NCBI GenBank assembly: GCA_030549205.1
Contig: JAUKTV010000009.1
Coordinates: 868,001 to 932,000, forward strand
Direction of reading: 5' to 3'
Length of the DNA: 64,000 bases
DNA from: Apiosordaria backusii
Lineage: Eukaryota > Ascomycota > Sordariomycetes > Sordariales > Lasiosphaeriaceae
Part shown: in pieces, positions 24,648-35,467 of the stretch
Numbering within the stretch: position 1 is the first letter of the stretch
Layout of the letters: every line of letters starts with the position of its first letter
The notes under the pieces: generated by a model
The model's database searches: none
What the model saw: the letters and a program-made list of their open reading frames with translations, nothing else
What the model was told of the DNA's origin: nothing
Translations under genes and position numbers: made by a program

Positions 24648-24971
24648 GTTTTCGCCGGGCTATGTGCTTGTTTCGAGGTTGGGTTGTCGTCACTGTGGAC
24701 AGTGAAGCTGTCGCGAAAGCAGCCTTGGCATGTGCAATTATACAGGGGTATATGGTATTGGATACGGTGGTGTTTATCGGCGACCCGCTCTCAACTTGGA
24801 GGTAGGTGGGGCTGGCCTAAGCTTTCCTGAACGGCAAATGCCAGTCTTAATCTTGGCACCAAATCTCATTGTAATTTAAACTCTCAGCATGTTACAATTA
24901 TCATGAATAGTTTGAGAAGTAAAGCTACAGTTGAGAAGCATCTTCAAGGTTTACAATCTCAGCGTTACACA
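24648..24971. promoter_or_regulatory. bidirectional promoter GRH1/TGS1
   Basis: About 325 bp separate the divergent GRH1 and TGS1 starts, so both promoters must lie here or in the leaders. The sequence is AT-rich near 24855-24960. ATG 24903, followed by a possible donor at 24949, offers an alternative TGS1 first exon. Confidence 0.45.
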
Positions 24972-26066
24972 ATGGGTAATGAACAATCAATACCGGAGAT
25001 CCTGAGGACGACCATCTGTCAGATATACTGGTAGAAGGCTCCACGCCCCGACGCTCACCAATCAAACGCGCTGAAACAACACTCAACCAAAGAATTCACC
25101 CCCACAGCAACCGAGTGTCCAAGAAGATTTCTAAGAGAAGAAAAAGAGACAAGAAAAAGGGAATAGAGCTCATACTTGACGGGAAACACGTCGATACCCC
25201 AGAACCACCAATAGACACAGTACTAAGCCCCGAAGAACCCGATATGTCCATCATGAAACCCGTCACCGGCAAACTGCCACTCTCAGAAGAATGCCTTCAC
25301 TACGACGACGTGAGCGAGGTACCACCAAACCTTCAAAAGTAAGTCAGGCCCATATATCACTCACTGTATCTCACTTGACTAACTCACACTCAAAAGATAC
25401 TTCCACCAACGCTACTCAATCTTCCAATTTTACGACTATGATATCCGCCTCACGAACGATGCTTGGTTCGGCGTCACACCTGAACCGCTCGCCTCTAGGC
25501 TCGCCAACGACCTCCCTTCACATCTTGACTCCACGCCACGACGCACCACCATAGTCGACCTCTTCGGCGGGGCCGGCGGCAACACCATCGCTTTCGCCCT
25601 CTCGGAAAAATGGGATCATGTCATCTCGATTGAGCGCGACGCTTCAACTCTAGCATGCGCTCAGCACAACGCCGAGGTCTACGGTGTATCAGAATACATC
25701 ACTTTCATTCATGGCGACTGTCTTGACTTCCTAGACCGTCTCAAGCACCACCCAGAAAGTCTTGATCCATCTCTACGGGAAAAATGCGAGATGGACAAGA
25801 CAGTCCTCTTTGCGTCGCCACCATGGGGAGGGGTGGACTACAAAGACCAAGATGTCTTTGACTTGAGCACCATGGAGCCGTACAACCTTGAGGTACTGCA
25901 TGAAAAGTGCAGTCCGTTGGAACATGTTTTGTATCTGCCGAGGACGAGTGATCTGAGGCAGATTGCTAAGCTGGCCCCAGAAGGTGAGAAGATAGAGGTG
26001 GTGCAGTATTGCATGGAGGGAGCGAGTAAGGCGATGGTGGCTTTAATACCGGCCGCAGCATCATAA
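24972..26066 (+). CDS. TGS1: Trimethylguanosine synthase (RNA cap hypermethylase) TGS1
   Basis: TGS1 dimethylates the m7G cap of spliceosomal snRNAs and snoRNAs to m2,2,7G in the nucleus/nucleolus. The catalytic part is secure: 25397-26066 joined to 25023-25338 across a 58-nt intron. The SAM-binding motif is TTIVDLFGGAGGNTIAFA, with ISIERD and FIHGDCLDF after it, and the catalytic loop FASPPWGGVDYKD lies near residues 243-255. A Lys/Arg-rich stretch (KKISKRRKRDKKK) precedes the domain and resembles a nuclear or nucleolar signal. The start is uncertain. A 4-nt first exon (24972-24975) with a 47-nt intron to 25022 gives 329 aa. ATG 24903 with a donor at 24949 joins the same acceptor in the same phase and adds 14 residues. 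The closing segment (LYLPRTSDLRQIA, VVQYCMEGASKAM) fits the family end. Confidence 0.88.
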
Positions 26067-26603
26067 TCGGAATAATAACTCAATACCAGTTTTTTTGACA
26101 AGATATTAGATCATAGATGCCCATAATTTGCAAAGCACTATGCTCCTACCGATACATGAACTTGAGCTGAGTGTAATATTTCTTCAAGGACAGCAAGCCA
26201 TCTTTTGTCGTCAGTTCCAAGGAAGGTACGTAGATGCCGCAGGCGAAGCAGAACTCATGCTTTTAATGCTATTTACCAACCTCTCGAGGACCTTAGTGTT
26301 ACTGACAGCTTCAAGATGCCGATTATGTAATCATCAACTGAGCTCCGCTTACCTCGCAAACAAGGCACGAAAATGTGGGTCCGGCTGTCGTTGCCTCGCA
26401 AGCCAAGCACGGGTGGGATGCTCCAACAGCACTCACCTCGCCGACCGAAACATCAAGCTTCCAGCATTGCGCGCGCACCCCAGGATCCTGCAGCATACAT
26501 CTTTGGCGTTGGAATTGCTCCCGAATTATTTCCACTGATTGTCTAATTTACCTTGGGATTTTCACCTGTTCCCACCGTCAGCTCCACTTTCCAGCCGGTC
26601 AAC
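26067..26603. other. intergenic between TGS1 and V-ATPase f
   Basis: The TGS1 3' flank and the promoter/leader of the next gene share this interval. Open frames here (for example 26128-26538) have no recognisable features. No other element is seen. Confidence 0.4.
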
Positions 26604-27014
26604 ATGAAGCCCATCGTCGGCGCCGTGCAGGCATGGTCTTGGTGAGCTTCCCCAACTCCCGTCTATCAACCCTCAGCTATCATAGGAGGCATTGCGCTAA
26701 CAATTCACCACAGCGTTGTGATCTCGCTCTTCGCACTTGTTGTCCTCGGTACCCTCGGCATCCTCTACAAGGCAAACCACCCAGAGCTTGTCGGCGGCGA
26801 TGAAGACCCCGAGAACGGACCAGAGGTTGCGGGTACCATCTTCACTGCTATTATCATCTACATCGTATGTTTTGCCCTCATTAATATTGCCTGCGTATTG
26901 GAGATCCGGAAGAATATGCTAACGATGCTTACTTATTAGGGGTTCATTGTCTTCTGCGGCTTCCAAGGCCTCCTGCACGTACGCCAAAGCCGACGAGGCA
27001 CGATTGCGCTATAA
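26604..27014 (+). CDS. V-ATPase Vo subunit f (RNaseK/YPR170W-B family)
   Basis: Three exons, 26604-26641, 26714-26864 and 26940-27014, encode 87 aa. The translation begins MKPIVGAVQAWSCVVISLF. It contains the family hallmarks NHPELVGGDEDPENGPEVA and FIVFCGFQGLLHVRQ, and matches the layout of yeast YPR170W-B, the f subunit of the vacuolar ATPase membrane sector, related to metazoan RNaseK. Two transmembrane helices flank the acidic D-P-E-(N/D)-G-P loop. The second intron has a perfect TGCTAAC branch site about 20 bases before its TAG acceptor. Because of the 38-nt first exon and small size, automatic annotation may miss or mis-start it. It acts in the vacuolar/endosomal proton pump. Confidence 0.85.
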
Positions 27015-28229
27015 GAGATAGACGACGAGGGCGGGCGAGACATGGAATCATTCACGGATTATGGCGTTTTTTGGGTCGCGCTGGCAAAGCATTTGCGTAT
27101 TTTTGGCTGCCCTCTGGATGAGGACGGTTGCTGTGACATAGCATATTGTGTAGGGAACCAGGTGGTTTGGGGGCTGGCTTGTGTTCATACCATGTAAGGA
27201 ATTATTGCTTCACCCATAGATGGAGAGCTTGAGGCTGGCTTTTTTTCTGTTAGTTTTGTTGTCAGCAAGTACTGTAATGATACTTTTGGCGTCAACCTCC
27301 TGAAGCTGGGGGTGCTATTTCAACAGGGACATGTGTCGGTCGGCGACAAGCTCTCTCAAGGAAGCATATCATCAGAGACCACGATGGCAATGCTGTGATA
27401 AAAAGAATAATAGGATGCCAATCGTCGGGTATCGCGTTCAGCATCGGTTCGCTTGTCTGCCACGTTTTGGGTTTGGCTGGCGTGGAGGATAGTTTGATGA
27501 CTAAACCTGGCTGAAGTGGGCTTTTTTGAGTTGGCTGGTGGCCGCCTCGCACCACAGAAAACACCGGAAAAGCTCAACAATTGTCAGTGCTCGTATTTAC
27601 TGAACACAGAGATTGGCGCTCTTAGGCCATATCTCACCCCGGTGACTCAGACCTACCTCTCTGGCGGGCAGAGATGTATTTATCTCTGTTTACGCCACTC
27701 GAGGGCATGATTGGCGTGGAGGATAGTGGTTGGGGTTGCTTGGCGAGCTGAAAACACACACTGCCTAATCGGGAATGCAGGTTGATGTCGTCCCTGCAAC
27801 ATTTAGGCATCGCAGGCTCCAGGACCACAGTGAAGACCAGCTCCTTCATCTATTTTCCAGCATTTTTAGGCAACGCGGGGCATCACGGGATCTCGCGCCT
27901 TCCTCGTGTGGAGATCTTCTGCTGTCTCCAGGCAGCACACCCCCTTGGACTTGCGGTGACGTGACATGGGGCTAGAGACTATCACCACACCCGCATCCCA
28001 AAGCTTAATTCCGAAACGCTGGGGAGTCCTCAACAAAAGCATCTTGATATTTAAATATCATCCCCTCGGTCTTCACACTCATACACTTCGATCATCTCTC
28101 AAGCTTGCTTCTCCGGACACCCAATATCTGGCCATCTCATTGAGGAGTCCAAGTTCATTTCGTCTTCATTGACTTCATATCTTGAGTTGTCTTTTTTCTT
28201 CCTCGGATTCATAGTATATACTCCCGAAG
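27015..28229. other. intergenic, promoter of the ankyrin gene
   Basis: The first part is the 3' flank of the V-ATPase f gene. The second part is the promoter and leader of the large ankyrin gene. It includes GTGACGTGACATGG near 27955 (CRE-like TGACGT core), a 14-bp palindrome at 28046-28059, and a CT-rich leader immediately before ATG 28230. No gene is seen. Confidence 0.4.
28046..28059. promoter_or_regulatory. perfect AT palindrome in ankyrin-gene promoter
   Basis: GATATTTAAATATC is a perfect 14-bp palindrome 171 bases upstream of the ankyrin-gene ATG. It includes a TATTTAAA core that could serve as a TATA-type element. Promoter function is inferred from position only. Confidence 0.35.
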
Positions 28230-31200
28230 ATGGCCACCAACACTGTCCCGGCGCTGCCTGTCCCCCTGGCGGACCTTCACAAACACCTTGCTCGCAATCC
28301 AGACACTCCTGTTACACAGCTCTTCGAGCCATACCGTAAGTATGAGGCTCACCTCCGTGAGGCTTTTGCCCAGGATCCCTCCAATGAGCTGTTGAAGGAC
28401 CCTCATGTCAACGTCCTTCCCCTTTTCACAGAGGATACCGCCACCCTCAACATGAGAGCCCGCAATTTGGCGGCTGAGTCCAAAGAGGAGCGGTCCAGAT
28501 ACATTATGCCATTGCCAAAGGAGCTACGACGCCCCAATGGCTCCCCAGCAACTGTTCGGGACCTCAAGGAGTTTCGCCGCAACTTCAATGTCTTCTCTGA
28601 GTCTTCGCTTGTCGAGCTCGACTGGTAAGTGATCCCCAAGTCCAGTAGGACCTTAACACAAAAGCCTGACACCTTTTCCAGGAGCAACGTTGTTGCAGCT
28701 GGCTCTTCAGTGGTAAACTGTCTGCTGCCAGTACCTGATGAGTACAACCGCAACAAGAGAACGCTTCGCGAGTTCTACCACGAGAAGTTCTCCCCTGCGT
28801 CTGATGTCGACCTGTTTCTCTACGGTCTCACAGAGGAGCAGGCCATTGAGAAGATTAAGGACATCGAAGCCCGAGTCCGTGATTCTCTGCTTACCGAAAC
28901 CACCACGGTCAGAACCAAAAACGCCATTACCATCTGCAGTCAATATCCCACTCGCCATATTCAGATTGTTCTTCGAATCTACAATTCGGTCTCCGAAATC
29001 TTGACTGGATTCGATATTGACTGCTCCGGGGCTGCGTATGACGGCCGTCAGGTCTACTGCACTCCACGTGCTCTTCAGTCTTATCTGACCCAGATCAACC
29101 ACATTGATCTGACTCGCCGCAGTCCCTCGTATGAGAACCGCCTCTCCAAGTACTCCCACAGAGGATTTGAGGTGTACTGGCCAGACCTTGACCGGTCTCG
29201 CATCGATCCCACCATCTTTGAGAGAAGCTTTCAGCGGACTCTCGGACTAGCAAGACTTTTGGTCTTGGAGCGCCTTCCCACTCAAGGGGCAAGAGACACC
29301 TACACTGATCAGCGTCGCAAGGAGAGAGGTCGGCCTGCAATTGATCGGTACAGCCGGAATGTCAACAAGCTCTGGGGCAACATCAAAGATGAGCACGAGG
29401 ATGAAGTTGCGGACTGGGCCCTCGAGGATGAGATTTCGAACTATCACACATTCACGATCCCATATGGTACCAAGTACCATGCCAAGAAGATTGAGAAGCT
29501 GTGCTACACGAGAGATTTGCTGCTCAACGCCGAATGGAACCAGAAGAAGGACAGGGAAGTGTATCTTCATCGCCATCCTGCTTTCTTTGGTCGGGTCGAG
29601 GATGTCGTGAATGACTGCTGCGGATTTTGCCCGGTCCCGACCACTGACCAGGAGAAGGAGGTTGCCGCAGAGGAGGAGAAGTACTTTGTCTCGGGCAAGA
29701 TTTCTTTCCTCAAAGATGATCCTGGCAGACAGGCAATTGGCTCTTTCAACCCTCTCACCGACGACGATTGGACTGAGATGGCCTATGTCGGCAACACTGC
29801 TCGCCTTTGCCAAGCTATTGTGGATGGGGATGCTGAGCATGTTGCGGATTGGCTTGCTCAGGAGGGTGTCGACCCGAATACTCGGGATTACACTGGGCGC
29901 ACGCCTCTTCATCTCGCTGTCATGACCTCTACACCAGAGATTGTTCGCCTTCTTGTTGATGCGGGCGCTAGGCTCGTCGCGCGTCTCGCTGATGGACGGA
30001 CGGCACTGCACCTTGCTGCCTCTCGTGGCAATGTCGAGATTGTTCAGATTCTCATGAACAAGAGCGTTGCCAATGAGGCGGAGCATGAGGAGAAGGAGGA
30101 GAAGCGCCGGAAGGAGAACGCCGCGAACAAATCTGAGGAGGATAAGATGGATGTTGACGGTGAGAAAGATGAAGAGGGCAACGACGAGGGAGAGAAGGGC
30201 GAGAACGGGGATTCTGACGGCGAGATGATCGATGGAGAAGACTCCGATGATGAGGGCCGGACTACCACCAGCGGCTTCGTGAAGGTTGGCAAGGACGCTG
30301 CAACTACGGACGAGCTGGCTTTGGAAGAGGCAGATGAGGAGCCTGACTTCTACGATGTTAATGTCATTGCTTGGGATACCCCTTGCTCTGCACTGCACTT
30401 TGCCATCATTGAAGGCCATACTGAGGTCGTCAAGACTTTGTGCCAGGTAAGCAATTCTGAGTCATGGATGCTGAGAGGTTGGTACTAATGTCTTTACAGG
30501 AATACGGTGCAGATGTCCTGTTGCCAGTCAAGTTCCTGAACAGCAACAAGACTCCATACGGGGCTTTGCTCACCCTTGTTCTTGCCCTCGTTCTCCCTGT
30601 GGCCAAGGCGAAGGAGATGGCCAAGACACTCTTGAGCCTTGGAGCCACCTCGGCTCAGGCTGATCTGAATGGTGTCACAGCCTTCCACCGCTATGTTGAG
30701 GAGAATGCCGAGTCTCTGCTTGCTACTCTCTGGGAACATGATGCGGTAGGAACCAAGACCGCCATCAACCATATCAGCATGCGCGACATCTACTCGACCG
30801 CCGAAACAGCTCTTGGTATTGCTGTCAAGAAGGGCAACCTCGCTTTGGTCCTCCAATTGCTCGACCATGGCGCTGTGCCTCAGATTGACTTTGAAAGCTG
30901 GTACGTCTGATTGCAGTGAGGGTGGCCACAAGATTGCTAACAAGTCAATAGGCTCAAGTCGGCGAAACAATCGGCCGTTATCGAGCGGAACCTCGGTCAC
31001 CTGGAAAATAATAAGAAGATGTACAATGAGATGACGGAACAGCCATTGATTCTCGCTATCAACTCCTCAAATCCAGCCTCGGCTCTTGAACTCCTCAAAG
31101 CTGGCGCCGACCCCAACGTTGTCACGATGGAAAGTCATAAGCAGATGGGCCGTTCTTGGGTGACGGTGGTTAACGGCGAATCTGCCCTCGATCTTGTGAA

Positions 31201-34100
31201 CTCCTACCTTGTCCGCCTCAAGGAGTTCATCGACAAGAAATCGGAGACGCCCAAGGCCCCGGAGCTTCGTGACGACCTTGACAGCTGGCTCACTCAATAC
31301 CAAGAAGGGACATACCAACACACGACCGCCTCTACCCAGATTGCTGAACTGAAGAAGGTTCAGGAAGGTCAGGTGAAGCAGTATGCGAAGAAGCTTGCTG
31401 AGACCAAGGAACCCGTTGGTACGGCTGAGAAGCGGGTTGCCATCTTGGAAGCCATTGTGACTTTGGCAAAAATCAAAGAGGCCCTTCTCGAGAAGGGGGC
31501 TAAAACATTTGGAGAGCTTTTCCCTCTATACAAGGCTCCCGCCCCGCTCCCTGATCGGCACTTCAATTATAGAACGCCGGTTACGATCGAGCAGCCGAAG
31601 GCAGACCCGACCAAGTTCTTGTTCTCGTTCAAGAATGTCACCGACGTGACAGACTCGAGGCAGCCTGCCTATGTCTCACTGTAAGTATCAACTCTCTTTG
31701 CCTGTTTTGTTAACATACTTGGATGCTGACGGTTTTGATACAGATTTGAGGCTGCATGGTCTGGTGATCTTGAGACGATCAAGAAACTGTGCCTGACCTC
31801 ATGGGATGAAGAAAACGCCCAGGCTCCGCTCAAGATTGCCGTGTACGATGCAAAGGGCAATTCTCCCTTCTCACTGGCGTACTTCCGCGGCCATCATGAG
31901 GTCGCTAAGGCGATTCTCGAGATTGCACATGCTCAGTACACGCCGATGGAGAAGCCTGAGGCCGAGTACAGGATGCACACCGATGCTGCTTACGAGTCTG
32001 ATTGCTCAATGGATTATTCTGATGAGGAGTCAGTCTGCAGTGATGGATCTAGGCCTGACATTTATAGGCACATTGTCGGAGGCCAATTCACCATTGAAAA
32101 CATTGGAGAGGTTTCGATGAAGGTGAAGAGTCATACAAAGCCTTCTGAGCTTCTGGAGAGAAGCTATCCAAAGCCCGGTGTCGACGGCCGTGCCTACGCC
32201 CTCATCTCTCGTGAGTCCCTGTGCTGCCTCATGCTGGTAGTATCAAAGCTGACCATTTCACGCCAGGTGCTGTTTATGACAATGATATGCAGGCGCTCAA
32301 GTTTGTTCTTGGTCTTGCCGAGCGATTTTCCTCTCAGAAGCCTGATGGGACGACTGAGGACAAGCCTGGAGTTTACGCTTTCCCCGACTCTGTTTTCAAA
32401 TTCGCCATCAAGTTGGGCCGCACGGAGCTTTTGGCGGAGATCATCAAGCGTACCGGTGCTGGTCTGCCTTTGGAAAATTTGGTGAAGAATACGGGAGTTG
32501 AGATTGCGGAGAAACCCACATACTATCAAGGTTTGACTGTATACGGGAAGAAGAGAAAGGACTGGGCGACCCAGGGTCGCAACTCCGCTCCAGGATCTCG
32601 TGGCCTCGAAAGCTCTCCCTTGCTACTTGCCGCTCAGGCTGCTCAGATTGCCAGCGTGGAATGGTTCCTCAGTGACGCACCGTTGAGGCACTACCTTGCC
32701 TTTTGCAAGAGCAAGGCAGCTCGGGAGGACGCCAGGATCAAGCATCTGGGACAATCCAAGGGTGGATTTGAAGGCGCCATTTCGAAGTGGTTGACTGATA
32801 ACAGTAAGTGCAACCAGTTCCTAGACAAGTTTGGTGCCGAGTTTGATGACTGACGTTTCTCTTTCTAGGTGATTTGGCTATTCACGCGGCTGTATATGCT
32901 GTTCCCAACCAGAAGACGACTGATTTGGCAGAGTACTTGATCAAGGTTCGCCCCGAATCCATCGATGCCAAAGATGCAAACGGAGCTACACCTCTCATGG
33001 GAGCCTGCAGACTGGGCCGTGTTGAGATCGCAAAGCTTCTGATCGAGGCTGGCGCAGACCAAAAGACCAAGGACGGCAACTGGGGCAATCTCTTGCACGC
33101 AGCGCTCCGCTGGAAGCCAACCCGCGAGCAGCTGAAGCCTTTATTAGACCTTCTTGACCGCGACTTGCTCGTCCGCATGCTCAAGGAGCGGAACAATCTG
33201 AAGATCGAGGGCCACACCCCCTTGCACACCTGGCTCTTGGATTTCACTCAGTATTCCAACACATACGCCTACAAGAGCCTCGCCGACGCAGCCGCCGTCT
33301 TCAACCTCGTGGCGGAGCTCTCGCCCGAGGTGACGAGACAAGCACTGAGGATGCTCGACGGCGCCGGCAACACGCCTCTCCACTCTCTGCTGATGGGCGA
33401 CACGGAGCACGCCCTCGTCCGCCTGATCCTCGACTTTGAGCCATCTCTCCTCTTGGTGGAAAACGCAGTCGGCCGCACCCCCGCCGAGCTCATCCACGAA
33501 AAGTTTATTTCTAGCAAAATCAAGGTCGACAACCCCAGCAATTCCTACTATTACCGGTACCAGAACAGCAACATCACCAACACCTTCTCGGCCAGAAACC
33601 TGCACACGGCCGACCCGAAGGTGTTTGTCGAGCAGGGCAAGTGCGCCCGCAACGCGGCCAAGCACGCGGAGCTCAACCTCGCCAAGACGTTCTTCTTGTG
33701 CAAGGAGTTTATGAGCAAGATGGGGGCGAACCCGAAGCGGTCGCTGGTGAGCCTGCACGCCGCGAATGTGGTTGCGCAGAGGCTGGGGAAGGTTTATGAG
33801 AGGTGGAGGTATAGGTTTAACCTGGGCAATGACCTTGCTCAGGGTGTGGAGGAGCTAGCTGTGAGCGATGATGGTGCTGATGATGAGGCGGGTGGTGCTC
33901 CGGCGGCTCCGGCGAAACAGGCGAGGGATGAGCACATCATCTCGCAGAATTATATTTATGTCTCCAATTCTTGGCTGGAACCGGGAAAGAAGGAGAAGGT
34001 GTGGGTTACGCCTACGTGTCAGAGCTGCCATCGGTTTCACGAGTGGGGGGCGCCGCTGCAGAGGAGGGATTCGATTGTGCCGGTTGTGGTTCCTGCTTGA
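28230..34100 (+). CDS. Large ankyrin-repeat protein with nucleotidyltransferase-like N-terminal region
   Basis: Seven exons, 28230-28624, 28682-30446, 30500-30900, 30952-31680, 31744-32210, 32267-32803 and 32869-34100, join in phase into 1,841 aa. The N-terminal part has AAGSSVVNCLLPVPDEY (about 138-155) and SPASDVDLFLYGL (about 168-180), then RHIQIVLRIY and GFDIDCSGAAYDG. This GS...DxD arrangement recalls the pol-beta nucleotidyltransferase fold (inference). Ankyrin repeats follow at about 533-593 (GRTPLHLAV..., GRTALHLAASRGNVEIVQIL), 692-720 and 1468-1520 (GATPLMGACRLGRVEIAKLL), with weaker ones between. A Lys/Glu/Asp-rich linker fills about 595-690. The C-terminus carries a CQSCHRFHEW motif. 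No membrane segment is seen, so an intracellular location is likely. Proteins with this architecture recur in fungi and amoebae to my knowledge, but I know no assigned function. The third-position bias switches from C to G near 33720. Confidence 0.85.
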
Positions 34101-34952
34101 GGGGGGGAAGGGTGGTGAGAGGGAGAAGAGATGATGGATTGGGCTGTTTGGTTTGGGACATCGTATATATATATATATTGAGACCTCCAGAGGCTGGAGG
34201 GCAGCTAATCAGAGAGGGCTACAAGGGAGAAGGAAGGGGGAGGGGAATAGGGGTAGGAATGGCCGGGGGGGGGGGGCTTGAGTTCTAGCGTAAGGTAGTT
34301 TTACGGTGTGCCTAACTGGTAGTATTCTTTTATAGCTTCTAGTTGACTTGGTCGTTATCGAGTCGACCTTTTTCGTCAGCACCTATCTTGCCATTTTTTT
34401 TCGTTTTCTTAAAAAAAATCTGATATCAATCGTCCAGTCCTGTAAATCGAAGAACCCTCAAAGGTCCCACTTCGCACTTGACAACACACACCAACATGCA
34501 TCGTGATGAACACTGGCTCCAAAGTTTGAGCACACATCTCGCCCCCAATATATAATAATAAAACTGATCCCAGACTAAGTGTTACAAACCTACCTACCGT
34601 GCCTGTAGCTTTTCGACAGCAATTCTACCGTGGTAAGCGCAGCCGGGCAGTCTGCTAGGTACTAACATTCCGAACAAAGGGACAGATTCACTTTTGATAC
34701 AGGTAGATTGTTTGAAATCCCTTTCTTGAATTTTCTTCATCACCACTCTCACCCGCTCCTCCTCCCATCCATCCATCCGTCCATCCACACACTCACTTCC
34801 TAACTTGGATCCTAAATAAAATCATATCATACAAAAAAAACAACCTCATGAGTAAGTAACTGGCTCACCAAGAAAGAAAGTAGAGAAATTCACCCAGATA
34901 AGGAATCATAAAATAAAAAGCTAGTAATAAACAATCGTTCTCTCTCTCTCTC

Positions 34953-34984
<32 letters not shown>

Positions 34985-35467
34985 CCTAATAATAAAAAAC
35001 AGGGTATGATAATTCTTGTGGGGTATAACGAAGAAGAACAAGTAGAAGAACAAGACGAAGACAAAGTAGAGAAGTGGGTTTCTTGCCCTTCCTTGAGCAA
35101 CATAAACGGAAGGAAACCGAAACCGGAATCATGATGGAAAAAAAAAGAAGAAAAAACTCAATAACCACAATCATAGTATCTCTCTCTCTCTCTGGCTCCC
35201 TTCCTCCTTTCCCTCTGCCTTATCAAAACAAACCCTCTCTGTTTCGTAATATGCATATCTTGTAAGATACACAAATACCCGTGAAAAAAAAAAAAACTCC
35301 ATGCTCCAAAACCCAAAAAGTAATACACGCTTATCCCCAATCAATACCTGAGGAGGGTTCCTTCAAAAGAAACCTTTCACTCCATGCAAGACCTTTCTTT
35401 CAAAGAAGCATCATTCCTCCCCCACAGTCTCCGTCACACGCCGCCCCGCCGAGCCAGAAGAGCGACT
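34101..35467. other. convergent 3' interval, repeat-rich
   Basis: This lies between the convergent ankyrin gene and KAR9. It carries a G-rich stretch at 34100-34275 ending in a G12 run, a (TA)n at about 34167-34179, a (CT)n plus A29 tract (listed separately), several shorter A runs and a (TC)n at about 35180-35192. No gene is seen. Confidence 0.45.
34939..34981. repeat. (TC)n plus A29 homopolymer tract
   Basis: A (TC)7-like run is followed directly by 29 consecutive A residues. This is the longest homopolymer in the window. It lies between two convergent genes, and no retroelement body is recognisable next to it. Confidence 0.8.
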
